This document shows positions 1 through 7,254 of a DNA stretch of 19,339 nt, piece after piece. The notes below the pieces were generated by a model. It saw only the letters and a program-made list of their open reading frames with translations. It was not told the DNA's origin and made no database searches. Numbering within the stretch: position 1 is the first letter of the stretch; each line of letters begins with the position of its first letter. A program made the translations under genes and the position numbers. Origin of the DNA: Streptomyces wedmorensis (GTDB lineage Bacteria > Actinomycetota > Actinomycetes > Streptomycetales > Streptomycetaceae); contig NZ_JNWK01000093.1 in assembly GCF_000716445.1 (NCBI RefSeq), positions 1 through 19,339 of the forward strand, read 5' to 3'.

Positions 1-163
1 TCAGGTATACGGCGTATCCGATCGGCGCCAGGAAGACGAGAGCGAAGACCGCGACGAACGGGCCGACGAAACCCCAGCCCACGAAGGCCTCCTTACGGAA
101 GCGGAGGCGAGCTCGTGCGCGCGGCGGTGGCGCCGCTGTAGCGCGCGTCGACAGGAGCGTCAT
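1..163 (-). CDS. Sugar ABC transporter permease (MalF/UgpA-like), N-terminal part only
   Basis: Partial gene leaving the window at its left edge; only the first 54 codons are present. The start is the ATG at 163, with an AAGGA ribosome-binding site at 171-175. The product has a basic, Ala/Pro/Arg-rich cytoplasmic head (about 26 residues), then an aromatic-hydrophobic segment containing GWGFVGPFVAVFALVFLAPI. This is the usual first transmembrane helix of binding-protein-dependent sugar permeases. In the family such a protein forms half of the membrane channel that imports oligosaccharides. It is divergent from a LacI-type regulator, with a LacI-type operator (261-274) in the shared intergenic region, so it is probably under that regulator. 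The family call rests on a short N-terminus and context; the substrate (galacto-oligosaccharide) is inferred from the neighbouring glycosidases. Confidence 0.7.
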   Translation of the reverse strand, partial: MTLLSTRATAAPPPRARARLRFRKEAFVGWGFVGPFVAVFALVFLAPIGYAVYL

Positions 164-260
164 GACGGGGTCCTTGCGTCGGTGACCGGACGGTCCGGAG
201 GCGGGGAGCAGAAAAGGGGTGTCGGGGACAGAAGCAACCCCGGGGCTGGCCGATGAGCAA

Positions 261-274
261 TGTTTACGTAATCA
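261..274. promoter_or_regulatory. LacI-family operator O1 (permease/lacI divergent region)
   Basis: TGTTTACGTAATCA differs by one base from the perfect palindrome TGTTTACGTAAACA found upstream of the GH35 gene (6807-6820). It has the central CG typical of LacI-family operators. It lies between the divergent permease (start 163) and regulator (start about 343), so it can control both, including autoregulation. No extended outer arms are visible here, unlike the GH35 copy. Confidence 0.75.
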
Positions 275-342
275 TCAGGTAGCGAGATGGTGACACTCCC
301 ATGAGGGGGCGTCAAGCGTGCAGCGTGAGCGTGAGGGATTCC

Positions 343-1425
343 GTGGCAGAGATGAAACCGGCCGATGCGCCGAAGCCGTTCGGCGGCACGGGCCGCAGAG
401 TGGGGAGGGACAGACCGCGGCGGGTGTCCATGGCGGACGTGGCGCAGCTCGCGGGTGTCTCGTCCCAGACGGTCTCGCGGGTCTCCAACGGGGACGCCGC
501 CGTCGTCGAGAGCACCCGCCTCAAGGTCCTCGAAGCCATGAACCAGCTGGGCTACCGGCCCAACAGCGCGGCCCGCGCCCTCAAGCGCGGCGACTTCCGC
601 GCCATCGGCGTCATCACCATGGGCCTCACCAGCACCGGGAACGTCCGCACCCTGGACGCCATCGCGGGCTCGGCCTCCCGTGAGGGCTACGCCGTCACGC
701 TGATCCCGCTGGACGCCCCCACGCAGGAGAACGTCAAGGGCGCCTTCACGCGGCTCGACGAGCTGGCCGTCGACGCCGTCGTCCTCATCATGGAGGTCCA
801 TCTGCTCGACACGGCCGCCCTGACTCTCCCCCCGCACGTCAAGGTGGTCGTCGTGGACTCCGACGCCACCGGGCGCTTCCCCGTCGTGGACACCGACCAG
901 CGGCAGGGAGCACGACAGGCCGTCCAGCACCTGCTCGACCTCGGGCACGAGACGGTGTGGCACCTGGCCGGGCCCGAGGAGTCCTTCGCCGCCGACCGCC
1001 GCTCGGACGCCTGGGAGGCGGCGCTGCGCGAGGAGGGCAGGGCGGTTCCGCCGGCCCTGCGCGGGGACTGGACCCCCGAATCCGGCTACGAAGCGGGCCT
1101 GCGGCTCGCCGACGAAGCCGGCTGCACGGCGGTCTTCGTCGCCAACGACCAGATGGCCCTCGGAGTCCTGCGGGCCTTCCACGAGCGTGGCCGGCGCGTG
1201 CCCGAGGACGTGAGCGTCGTCGGCTTCGACGACATCACCGACGCGGCTTCCTACATCCCCCCGCTCACGACCGTCCGACAGGATTTCGCCCAGGTCGGCG
1301 CGTTGTGCGTGGACGCCGCCCTGCGCGAGCTGCGCGGCGAGACGGTGACCGGCGTGCGGCTCGTGCCGACCGCCCTGGTGGAACGGTCCAGCACGGCGCA
1401 TCCGCGCCCGGCCGGGAGCGTGTGA
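343..1425 (+). CDS. LacI-family transcriptional regulator, probable repressor of the galactan locus
   Basis: A 360-residue DNA-binding repressor. The N-terminal HTH is clear (SMADVAQLAGVSSQTVSRVSN, about residues 29-49). It is followed by the hinge region with NSAARAL, whose leucine in this family inserts at the central CpG of the operator. The rest is a periplasmic-binding-protein-like effector domain with the family's late motifs (VFVANDQMALGVLRAF, PEDVSVVGFDDI, PPLTTVRQD). I chose the GTG at 343 because GAGGG (333-337) sits five bases upstream. The ATG at 301 opens the same frame but has a weak ribosome site and lies only 27 bp from operator O1; ATG 352 is also possible. Three matching operators in the window make it the likely common regulator of the permease, GH30 and GH35 genes. 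The effector is unknown; galactose or a galacto-oligosaccharide is inferred. Confidence 0.92.
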   Translation: MAEMKPADAPKPFGGTGRRVGRDRPRRVSMADVAQLAGVSSQTVSRVSNGDAAVVESTRLKVLEAMNQLGYRPNSAARALKRGDFRAIGVITMGLTSTGNVRTLDAIAGSASREGYAVTLIPLDAPTQENVKGAFTRLDELAVDAVVLIMEVHLLDTAALTLPPHVKVVVVDSDATGRFPVVDTDQRQGARQAVQHLLDLGHETVWHLAGPEESFAADRRSDAWEAALREEGRAVPPALRGDWTPESGYEAGLRLADEAGCTAVFVANDQMALGVLRAFHERGRRVPEDVSVVGFDDITDAASYIPPLTTVRQDFAQVGALCVDAALRELRGETVTGVRLVPTALVERSSTAHPRPAGSV

Positions 1426-2020
1426 GGTACGCGGTCCTGAGGCTCCTCGTGGGCGGGGAGGGGAGGGGCGGGGTGAGACGCGGAGCCGGTACGGCTCGGT
1501 TTGGAGTGGTTTGGGGCTGGGTCTGGGCCCCGTGAGGCTGGTACGGCCGGCCGCGAGGCGTCGGCGGTGAGGCCGGGAGATGACCCAGAGGTGGGGGCGA
1601 CCTGGGTCCGGCCTCCGGGTCCGTCCATGCCGGGCGCGGGCTGCGACACGGCGGGTTGTCCGTACCGGGTCGCCGCCCGTGGAAGGGTTCTCGGTAGCGG
1701 GTCGACGCCCGCGGAACCGGTTCCTTTGTGCCCGGCCGCCGGCTCTGGAGCGGTTTCCTGCAGGTCCACGTGGTTGCGTAAGGCCGTTCGGCTCCGTACG
1801 GCTCACGCGGTGACGTCGTGCGGCGCCCGCGATGGCGTGCTACGGCTCGCGGTTCGGCCCAGCCCGGCCCTGACCCGCGCTCCGCGTGAGGCCCGCCGTA
1901 AGGTCGGTCCATGAGGGCCTGCACCGAATCCGGCTCCGCCGAGTAACGGCTTCGACGGCCCCGGCGCGTGCTGTTTCACACAGTGACGCGTGAAACCTGT
2001 GAAAGCGAGCCCCGGACTTC
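1426..2020. other. Long gene-free stretch after the lacI gene
   Basis: I see no convincing gene here. Open frames exist on both strands, but their translations are low-complexity Arg/Pro/Gly strings with no recognisable motif and no good ribosome site, as expected of random high-GC DNA. No clear terminator follows the lacI stop. Near the right end are the GTTTCAC/GTGAAAC repeats, listed separately. The stretch may be what remains after loss of a gene, but nothing in it identifies one. Confidence 0.55.
1973..2004. repeat. Inverted repeat GTTTCAC-N10-GTGAAAC with a third half-site
   Basis: GTTTCAC (1973-1979) and GTGAAAC (1990-1996) are perfect inverted copies. A further GTGAAA occurs at 1999-2004, so that TTTCACA (1974-1980) and TGTGAAA (1998-2004) form a second, longer-spaced pair. 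The cluster ends 17 bp before the TTGACA box of the GH30 promoter, a position that would suit an activator or a global carbon regulator. The binding protein is unknown. Confidence 0.35.
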
Positions 2021-2050
2021 TTGACACCTTGGTTTCGCCGCTCCCAAACT
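2021..2050 (+). promoter_or_regulatory. Predicted promoter of the GH30 gene
   Basis: A perfect -35 box TTGACA (2021-2026) is followed after 18 bp by CAAACT (2045-2050), a moderate -10 box. Transcription would start near 2057, just upstream of operator O2 (2069-2082), so a bound LacI protein would block early elongation. This predicts a 5' leader of about 330 nt before the GTG at 2385. Confidence 0.5.
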
Positions 2051-2068
2051 CTCCTTTGCAGAGAGTCG

Positions 2069-2082
2069 TGTTAACGCGAACA
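2069..2082. promoter_or_regulatory. LacI-family operator O2 (GH30 gene), degenerate
   Basis: TGTTAACGCGAACA matches the GH35 operator TGTTTACGTAAACA at 11 of 14 positions. It keeps both outer TGTT/AACA arms and the central CG. It lies just downstream of the predicted promoter (2021-2050). Being the weakest of the three copies, it may be derepressed first, letting the secreted enzyme act before the uptake genes are fully on; that ordering is inference. Confidence 0.6.
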
Positions 2083-2309
2083 TCGAGGGGTGGCACCTCG
2101 GCGTCGTCACACGGCGGTCTTCCGGGCTGAAGCCCGGGCCGGTCATCGGTGCGCCCTTCCCACGGCACGCCTCCCCTCCGGGCGCTCCGTCGAGCCACGG
2201 CGAGGCGACGGCATGCCCGGTTCCGGGTCGGGCCTGCCCCGGCGTGCCCGGAAGCGGCTCCATCCACCCCTGACCGGCGCGTGCTCCCGTCCCGAGCGCG
2301 CGCCGCGGC

Positions 2310-2343
2310 CCGGGGTGCCGCGTCACGGGACGCGGCACCCCGG
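2310..2343. terminator. Strong 15-bp hairpin in the GH30 leader
   Basis: A perfect 15-bp stem, 2310-2324 pairing with 2329-2343, closes a 4-nt loop (ACGG). It lies 41 nt before the GTG start of the GH30 gene and after the predicted promoter and operator. There is no T-run after it. It could be a factor-independent terminator or attenuator in the leader, an mRNA-stabilising element, or a terminator for transcripts arriving from upstream. Confidence 0.5.
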
Positions 2344-2384
2344 CCACTGCCCCCACGACACCCGCACCCACCAGGGAGTAGTAC

Positions 2385-4811
2385 GTGCTGTCCTCACACG
2401 ATCGATCGGCGACCTCCCGTCGCCGACGGAGCCGGCTGCCCGCCCTCGCGGCCGTTCCCGTCCTCGCCCTTCCGGCCCTCGCCATGGCGCCGATCGGCCC
2501 GGCAAGTGCCGCCGAGACGGCCCCCGCGGCCCTCACGGTCCGCCCCGACCCCAGCTACCAGCAGCCCGCCTTCGAGGGCTGGGGCACCGCCCTCGCCTGG
2601 TTCGCCAACGTCACCGGCGGCTGGCCGGACGCCCAGCGCAACGCCCTCGCGGACGCCCTCTACGGCGCCGACGGTCTCGGCTTCACCATCGCCCGCTACA
2701 ACATCGGCGGCGGCGACAGCCCCGAGACCGCCCCCTACATGCGGCCCGGCGGCGCCGTCCCCGGCTACTGGAACCGGCCGGGAGCGGAAACCCCGGGCTG
2801 GTGGGACCCGAACGACCCCACCCACTGGAACGACCAGGCCGACGCCAACCAGCGCTGGTGGCTGACCGCCGCCAAGGCCCGCGGCGCCACCACCTTCGAG
2901 GCGTTCTCGAACTCCGCCCCGTACTTCATGACCAACAGCGGTCTCGTCTCCGGCTCCGCCGACGGCTCATCGGACAACCTCCGGTCCGACCAGTACGACC
3001 GGTTCGCCGCCTACCTCTCCGGCTCGCTGCGCCGCGCCGAGCAGGGCTCCGGGGTCTCCTTCACCTCCGTCTCCCCGGTCAACGAGCCCTCCGCGAGCTA
3101 CTGGAAGGCGGGCGGACGGCAGGAGGGCTCCCACTGGGACCCCGCCTCCGTGGCCAGGATCGTCAGCACCCTGCGTACCACCCTCGACGCGGCCGGCAAG
3201 ACCACCGAGGTCTCCGCCATGGACGACTTCGGCCCGGACGTCGCCGCCTGGCAGTGGAGCCAGTACAGCCCCGCCGCCCGGGACGCCGTCGGACGGATCA
3301 ACGTCCACACCTACAGCACCGGCGGGCGCTCCGCCGTCCGGGACATCGCCAAGGGGGAGGGCACCCCCCTGTGGATGTCGGAGAACGACCTCGGCGGCAG
3401 TATCGGCCAGAGCTTCACCGACATGCGGCCCGGACTCGACCTCGCCGCCAAGATCACCACGGACATCCGACAGCTGGAGCCCAGCGCCTGGGTGCTGTGG
3501 CAGGCGGTCGAGGACTACGAGAACATGACCCCGGAGCGCGAGAACTCCAACTGGGGTCTGATCCAGACCGACTTCACCCCGGCCGACGCGGCCACCGAGC
3601 CCCTGCGCAAGAACAAGAAGTACTGGACCATGGCCCAGTACAGCCGGTTCATCCGCCCCGGCGCCCGTGTCGTGCCCACCGACGACCCCGACACCCTCGC
3701 GGCGGTCCGTCCGAACGGCCAGGGCCTCGTCCTCGTCCACACCAACCACGGCTCGACCGCCCGCGACGTCACCCTCGACCTCGGCGGCTTCCGGACCACC
3801 GGCGGCGCCGTCGAGCGCTACACCACCGACGCCACGCGGAACGTCGAGCGCGGCACGGATCTCGCCGTGACGGGGAAGACCCTCAGGGCCACCGTCGCCC
3901 CCGGCTCCGTCACCACCTTCGTGCTTCCGGGCGTCACCGGCGTGAACGCCGGCGCCACCGGCACCCCCGCCGGTGCGGCCCGGCAGATCCTGAACGACAA
4001 CAGCGGCAAGGCTCTCGCCGTCACCACCGTGGCCGGCAAGGACACCCTGGTGCAGCGGACCCCGAACGCCGCCGACCCCGCCCAGCAGTGGACGTTCACC
4101 AAGACCTCCGCGACCGACTGGAGCAGCACCGCCGGCTATCACGTGACCAGCGCCAAGACGGGCAAGGCGCTCTCGGTCACGGCGGGCGCGCTCGGCTTCG
4201 CCACCCCCGGCGCCGGCGCGGAGCAGCAGTGGATGCGCTCGACCGCCGGTGACGGCCACACCACCCTGGTCAACAGCGCCACCGGACAACTCCTCGATGT
4301 GTCAGGCGAGCCGACGGCCGACGGCGCCCCCGTCGGGGTCTACCGGCCGACCGCCGGAGCCAACCAGTCCTGGACCTTCCGCCCCACGGCCGCCGACGTC
4401 TGGCAGGCCCCGGCCTTCCAGCACAGCGGCAAGTGCCTCGACGTGGCGGGCGTCTCGACCGCCGACGGCGCCGAGGTGTTCCAGTACGGCTGCAACGGCG
4501 GCACCAACCAGCAGTGGTCCCTGCGCCCCGCCTCCACCGGTTACGTGAACATCGTCGCCCGGCACAGTGGCAAGTGCCTGGACGTGAGCGGCGGCTCGAC
4601 GGCCGACGGCGCCCAGGTCCTCCAGTACGGCTGCAACGGCGGCCGCAACCAGGAGTGGGCCGCGCACACCGTCGACGCGAGCCGCATCACGCTGATGGCC
4701 CGGCACAGCGGCAAGTGCCTGGACATCGAGGGCGGTACGACCGCGGACGGGGTGGCCGTCCGCCAGTACGCCTGCAACGGCGGCACGAACCAGCAGCTCC
4801 GGCTCGGCTGA
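2385..4811 (+). CDS. Secreted GH30 glycosidase with two CBM13 (ricin-B) modules, probable endo-beta-1,6-galactanase
   Basis: An 808-residue extracellular enzyme. GTG 2385 follows AGGGAG at good spacing. A signal peptide (RRRR run, hydrophobic core, cut near PASA-AETAP at about residue 43) exports it. The GH30 (beta/alpha)8 barrel with its beta-sandwich flank spans about residues 50-515. The acid/base Glu234 lies in SPVNEPSASYW and the nucleophile Glu333 in LWMSENDLGG. Two ricin-type domains follow, about 530-660 (degenerate) and 665-808. The second has three clear repeats, each with a SGKCLD core and a CNGG-NQQW-type end; the last QxW has become QQL. The layout and the barrel sequence resemble the Streptomyces avermitilis endo-beta-1,6-galactanase (GH30 plus CBM13), so I favour cleavage of beta-1,6-galactan side chains of arabinogalactan proteins. 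Another GH30 activity (glucanase, fucosidase, xylanase type) is less likely given the GH35 neighbour and shared operators. Confidence 0.88.
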   Translation: MLSSHDRSATSRRRRSRLPALAAVPVLALPALAMAPIGPASAAETAPAALTVRPDPSYQQPAFEGWGTALAWFANVTGGWPDAQRNALADALYGADGLGFTIARYNIGGGDSPETAPYMRPGGAVPGYWNRPGAETPGWWDPNDPTHWNDQADANQRWWLTAAKARGATTFEAFSNSAPYFMTNSGLVSGSADGSSDNLRSDQYDRFAAYLSGSLRRAEQGSGVSFTSVSPVNEPSASYWKAGGRQEGSHWDPASVARIVSTLRTTLDAAGKTTEVSAMDDFGPDVAAWQWSQYSPAARDAVGRINVHTYSTGGRSAVRDIAKGEGTPLWMSENDLGGSIGQSFTDMRPGLDLAAKITTDIRQLEPSAWVLWQAVEDYENMTPERENSNWGLIQTDFTPADAATEPLRKNKKYWTMAQYSRFIRPGARVVPTDDPDTLAAVRPNGQGLVLVHTNHGSTARDVTLDLGGFRTTGGAVERYTTDATRNVERGTDLAVTGKTLRATVAPGSVTTFVLPGVTGVNAGATGTPAGAARQILNDNSGKALAVTTVAGKDTLVQRTPNAADPAQQWTFTKTSATDWSSTAGYHVTSAKTGKALSVTAGALGFATPGAGAEQQWMRSTAGDGHTTLVNSATGQLLDVSGEPTADGAPVGVYRPTAGANQSWTFRPTAADVWQAPAFQHSGKCLDVAGVSTADGAEVFQYGCNGGTNQQWSLRPASTGYVNIVARHSGKCLDVSGGSTADGAQVLQYGCNGGRNQEWAAHTVDASRITLMARHSGKCLDIEGGTTADGVAVRQYACNGGTNQQLRLG

Positions 4812-4819
4812 CGACGCGC

Positions 4820-4861
4820 AGAAGGCCGGGCACCGACCGCGGGGTCGGTGCCCGGCCTTCT
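4820..4861. terminator. Bidirectional-type terminator after the GH30 gene
   Basis: A perfect 18-bp stem (4820-4837 with 4844-4861) with a 6-nt loop begins nine bases after the GH30 stop codon. Each arm carries GAAGGC/GCCTTC ends, giving A-rich and T-rich flanks on either strand. It separates the convergent GH30 and GH35 genes. Confidence 0.85.
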
Positions 4862-4912
4862 GACGTCCGCGCTCGGCGGGGCCGGGCGCGGGGCTCCGGG
4901 TTCGGGGCCGGC

Positions 4913-4930
4913 CGCTCCGGATCCGGAGCG
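4913..4930. repeat. 18-bp perfect palindrome between the convergent GH30 and GH35 genes
   Basis: CGCTCCGGATCCGGAGCG is self-complementary with no loop. It sits between the two hairpin terminators. It may be an extra weak hairpin or a chance GC palindrome; no function is claimed. Confidence 0.4.
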
Positions 4931-4944
4931 CTTGAGGGTCGGAA

Positions 4945-4979
4945 CGCCGGGCTCGGGGCGGGGGAATCCGAGCCCGGCG
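4945..4979 (-). terminator. Probable terminator of the GH35 gene
   Basis: A 12-bp perfect stem (4945-4956 with 4968-4979) with an 11-nt loop lies 15 bp after the GH35 stop codon, reading on the minus strand. It lacks a long T-run, as is usual for high-GC actinobacterial terminators. Confidence 0.6.
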
Positions 4980-4993
4980 CTTCGGGCCGCTGG

Positions 4994-6745
4994 TTACTCC
5001 TCGGTGGGCCCGAGATCGGCCGCCTCGCGCAGGCTCACCGTGCGGGACCGGGGGCCCGCGTGGAGCTCGAGGACGACGATCTCGTTCGTTCCCTCGCGCA
5101 GGACGGGGGCGGGGACGTACAGCGAGCTCTGCGGGCCCCGGGACCAGTAGCGGCCGAGTGCGAAGCCGTTGACCCAGGCGTTTCCCTTGGTCCAGCCGTC
5201 GAGGTGCAGGAAGGTGTCGGCGGGGTCGGTCACCTCGAAGGTTCCCCGGTGGAAGACCGGACCGACGGGGCTCGTGGTCGTGGCCGCGAACGGTATGCCG
5301 TCCAGATCGGCCAGGGGGAGTGCGCGCTGAGTCCAGCGCGCGGGCTCGGCGCCGTCGAGGAGTACCTGACCCAGCAGCCCCTTCCGGTCGTGGATGCCCT
5401 CGCCGTAGTTCACCCGGCCCTGGTTCTCGACGAGGATCGTGAGCGCGGCGCCGGCCCGGGGGACGGTGAAGGCGATCGCATGCTCGTGGTTCTCGCGCTC
5501 CAGGACGCCCACGGGCTGTCCGTCGACGAACACCTGGGCGCGGTCGCGGACCTGCTCGACCTCCAGGAGCGCCGGGCCCTGGAGGGGCAGGGTGGTCTCG
5601 TACAGGACGAAGCCGAAGTCCTGCTCCAGCTCCTCCATGGTGAGCGGGCGACGGGACTCCACCGCCGGTGCGAGCGCGGGGGCGCTCGGCAGCAGCCCGG
5701 CGCTCTCGGTCAGCGCGACGGCCGGGGCGGCCAGCTTGGGACCTGGCGCCGGCACCGGCTCGGCGGGAACAGGCGCGTACTTGGCGATGACGTCCCGGAA
5801 GGCGGTGTACTTCGCGGTCGGGTCGCCGGCCTCGTCGAGCGGGGAGTCGTAGTCGTAGGAGGTGATGGTGGGCCGGTAGGTGTGCTTGTCGTTGGCGCCG
5901 TTGGTGAAGCCGAAGTTGGTGCCGCCGTGGAACATGTAGAAGTTCACCGATGCGCCGGTGGCGAGGAGCTCGTCCAGCTCCTGGGCGGCCTCCTCCGGGT
6001 CGCGGACGACGTGGCGCGCGCCCCAGCGGTCGAACCAGCCGATCCAGAACTCGCTCGTCATCAGCGGCCCCTCGGGGCGCTGGGCACGCAGGTCGGCCAG
6101 GTGGTGGGCCGAACGGCTGCCGAAGTTCGCCGTGGCGAGCACGCCGGGCAGGGCGCCGCGCTCCAGGTCGACCGGCTGGTCGCAGGTGAACAGCGGGACG
6201 TCGATCCCGCAGCGGCGCAGTGAGTCGGCGATGCACTCCATGTAGGCGGTGTCGTCGCCGTAGGCCCCGTACTCGTTCTCCACCTGCACGGCCAGGATCG
6301 GGCCGCCCTGTGAGGCGAGGTACGGCCGCAGCGGGGTGAGGAGCCGCTCGAAGTAGTCGTCGACGGCCGCGAGGAAGCGGGGGTCGCGGGTGCGCAGGGC
6401 GATGTCGGGCTCGGCCAGCAGCCAGGACGGCAGGCCGCCGCCCTCCCACTCGGCGCAGATGTACGGGCCGGGCCGCAGCAGGACGTGCAGGCCCTCGGCG
6501 GCGGCGAGGTCGAGGAACCGGGGCAGGTCCAGGCCGCCGTCCATGCGCCACTGGCCGGGGCGCGGTTGGTGCAGGTTCCACGGCACGTAGGTCTCGACGG
6601 TGTTGAGGCCCATGAGCCGGGCCTTGCGCAGCCGGTCCGCCCACTGGTCCGGATGGACCCGGAAGTAGTGGAGCCCGCCGGACAGGATGCGGAAGGGATG
6701 GCCGTCGAGCAGGAAACCGGCCTTGTCTGTCTGGAGAACGGGCAT
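4994..6745 (-). CDS. GH35 beta-galactosidase, cytoplasmic
   Basis: A 583-residue exo-acting enzyme removing terminal beta-galactose, probably from imported galacto-oligosaccharides. The start is the ATG at 6745, preceded by CAGGAG (AGGAG at 6757-6761, slightly long 11-nt spacing). It is the first methionine before the conserved FLLDGHPFRILSGGLHYFRV opening of GH35. The frame stays open upstream to 6907, but those residues are not family-like and run across the operator. The acid/base is Glu158 in LAVQVENEYG and the nucleophile is Glu232 in LMTSEFWIGWFD. A C-terminal beta-sandwich holds a galactose-binding-like segment (GWTKGNAWVNGFALGRYWS). No signal peptide or membrane segment is visible, so it should act inside the cell, downstream of the ABC importer. 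A palindromic operator overlaps its promoter. Confidence 0.93.
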   Translation of the reverse strand: MPVLQTDKAGFLLDGHPFRILSGGLHYFRVHPDQWADRLRKARLMGLNTVETYVPWNLHQPRPGQWRMDGGLDLPRFLDLAAAEGLHVLLRPGPYICAEWEGGGLPSWLLAEPDIALRTRDPRFLAAVDDYFERLLTPLRPYLASQGGPILAVQVENEYGAYGDDTAYMECIADSLRRCGIDVPLFTCDQPVDLERGALPGVLATANFGSRSAHHLADLRAQRPEGPLMTSEFWIGWFDRWGARHVVRDPEEAAQELDELLATGASVNFYMFHGGTNFGFTNGANDKHTYRPTITSYDYDSPLDEAGDPTAKYTAFRDVIAKYAPVPAEPVPAPGPKLAAPAVALTESAGLLPSAPALAPAVESRRPLTMEELEQDFGFVLYETTLPLQGPALLEVEQVRDRAQVFVDGQPVGVLERENHEHAIAFTVPRAGAALTILVENQGRVNYGEGIHDRKGLLGQVLLDGAEPARWTQRALPLADLDGIPFAATTTSPVGPVFHRGTFEVTDPADTFLHLDGWTKGNAWVNGFALGRYWSRGPQSSLYVPAPVLREGTNEIVVLELHAGPRSRTVSLREAADLGPTEE

Positions 6746-6793
6746 CGGGTGTGCGGCTCCTGTGTAGAAGGGTGCGATGCGGGCCTGGAAGTC

Positions 6794-6833
6794 GCCAGCA
6801 TGTGTATGTTTACGTAAACAGGGCGATGCTGGC
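6794..6833. promoter_or_regulatory. LacI-family operator O3 in a 40-bp nested palindrome (GH35 promoter)
   Basis: The perfect 14-mer TGTTTACGTAAACA (6807-6820) is flanked by a second, perfect inverted pair, GCCAGCAT (6794-6801) and ATGCTGGC (6826-6833). Both pairs share the same centre (6813.5). Only the 5-nt spacers between inner core and outer arms do not match. It overlaps the predicted GH35 promoter, so binding would block RNA polymerase. The core is the reference copy for O1 and O2. Confidence 0.85.
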
Positions 6834-6835
6834 AA
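6807..6835 (-). promoter_or_regulatory. Predicted GH35 promoter
   Basis: On the minus strand, TTGCCA (6835-6830) and TAAACA (6812-6807) are separated by 17 bp. The -10 box lies inside the operator core and the -35 box overlaps the outer arm of the palindrome. Transcription would start near 6800, leaving a leader of about 55 nt. Confidence 0.45.
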
Positions 6836-6888
6836 GCCGGTACGTTCCTTGCGTCGTCGGCGAACACGTCCTTCGGGGGCCTGCCCGT

Positions 6889-7254
6889 CCTGCTGAAGCT
6901 GTGGCACGTGACAACTGCGTGCCGCACGTCTTCGGGCTCAAGGCCGACCGTCAGGCGCACCGGCACGGAGTGGTGTGGCTCGCCGTCGTCGCCGCCCTGC
7001 TCGTCTCCGCCGCCCTGCTCGTCTTCTCCGGCGGCGACACCGACACCCTCGTCCCGCTCTTCGCGATCGGCCTCTTCGTTGGCTTCACCATCGCCCAGAC
7101 CGGCATGGTCCCGCATCGGCGGGCACGCCGGCAATGGGGCACGGTCCTGCTCAACGGCCTGGGCGCGCTGCTCACGGGGGTGTCCGCGGTGGTCGTCACC
7201 GCCGCCAAGTCGTTTCCTGCTCTGGTCACGGACACGAACGTAAGAGGCAAGTAG
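6889..7254 (+). pseudogene. Fragment of an APC-type (amino-acid permease-like) membrane transporter
   Basis: The reading frame from about 6889 encodes AVARDNCVPHVFGLKADRQ, then three hydrophobic segments: HGVVWLAVVAALLVSAALLVF, LVPLFAIGLFVGFTIAQTGMV and VLLNGLGALLTGVSAVVVTAA. The order and wording match the region about two thirds into long actinobacterial APC-superfamily permeases (RD-x-PH-x-F near a cytoplasmic loop, then PLFAIGxFxGFT and TGMV). The first half of the protein is absent, and family similarity stops after VVVTAAKSF, where an unrelated tail of about 12 residues leads to a stop at 7252-7254. It has no start codon or ribosome site of its own. It is best read as a remnant deleted at both ends. 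The family call is from memory of the motif pattern. Confidence 0.65.

Noticed and set aside
301..342. ATG 301 as the lacI start
   Set aside because: It is in frame, but the ribosome site is weak and it would leave only 27 bp between operator and start. GTG 343 with GAGGG is better, though 301 is not excluded.
160..1806. Long minus-strand frame opposite the lacI gene
   Set aside because: No recognisable domain, low-complexity composition, and it lies antisense to a clear LacI regulator.
1501..1914. Open frames on the plus strand in the gap after lacI
   Set aside because: Low-complexity translations, no ribosome site and no family motifs. The stretch was reported as gene-free.
4430..4800. 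DNA repeats considered as a CRISPR-like or tandem array
   Set aside because: They encode the three homologous subdomains of a ricin-B (CBM13) module, with codon-level divergence; this is protein repetition.
6746..6907. Longer start for the GH35 protein
   Set aside because: The extra 54 codons are not GH35-like and would run through the operator and predicted promoter.
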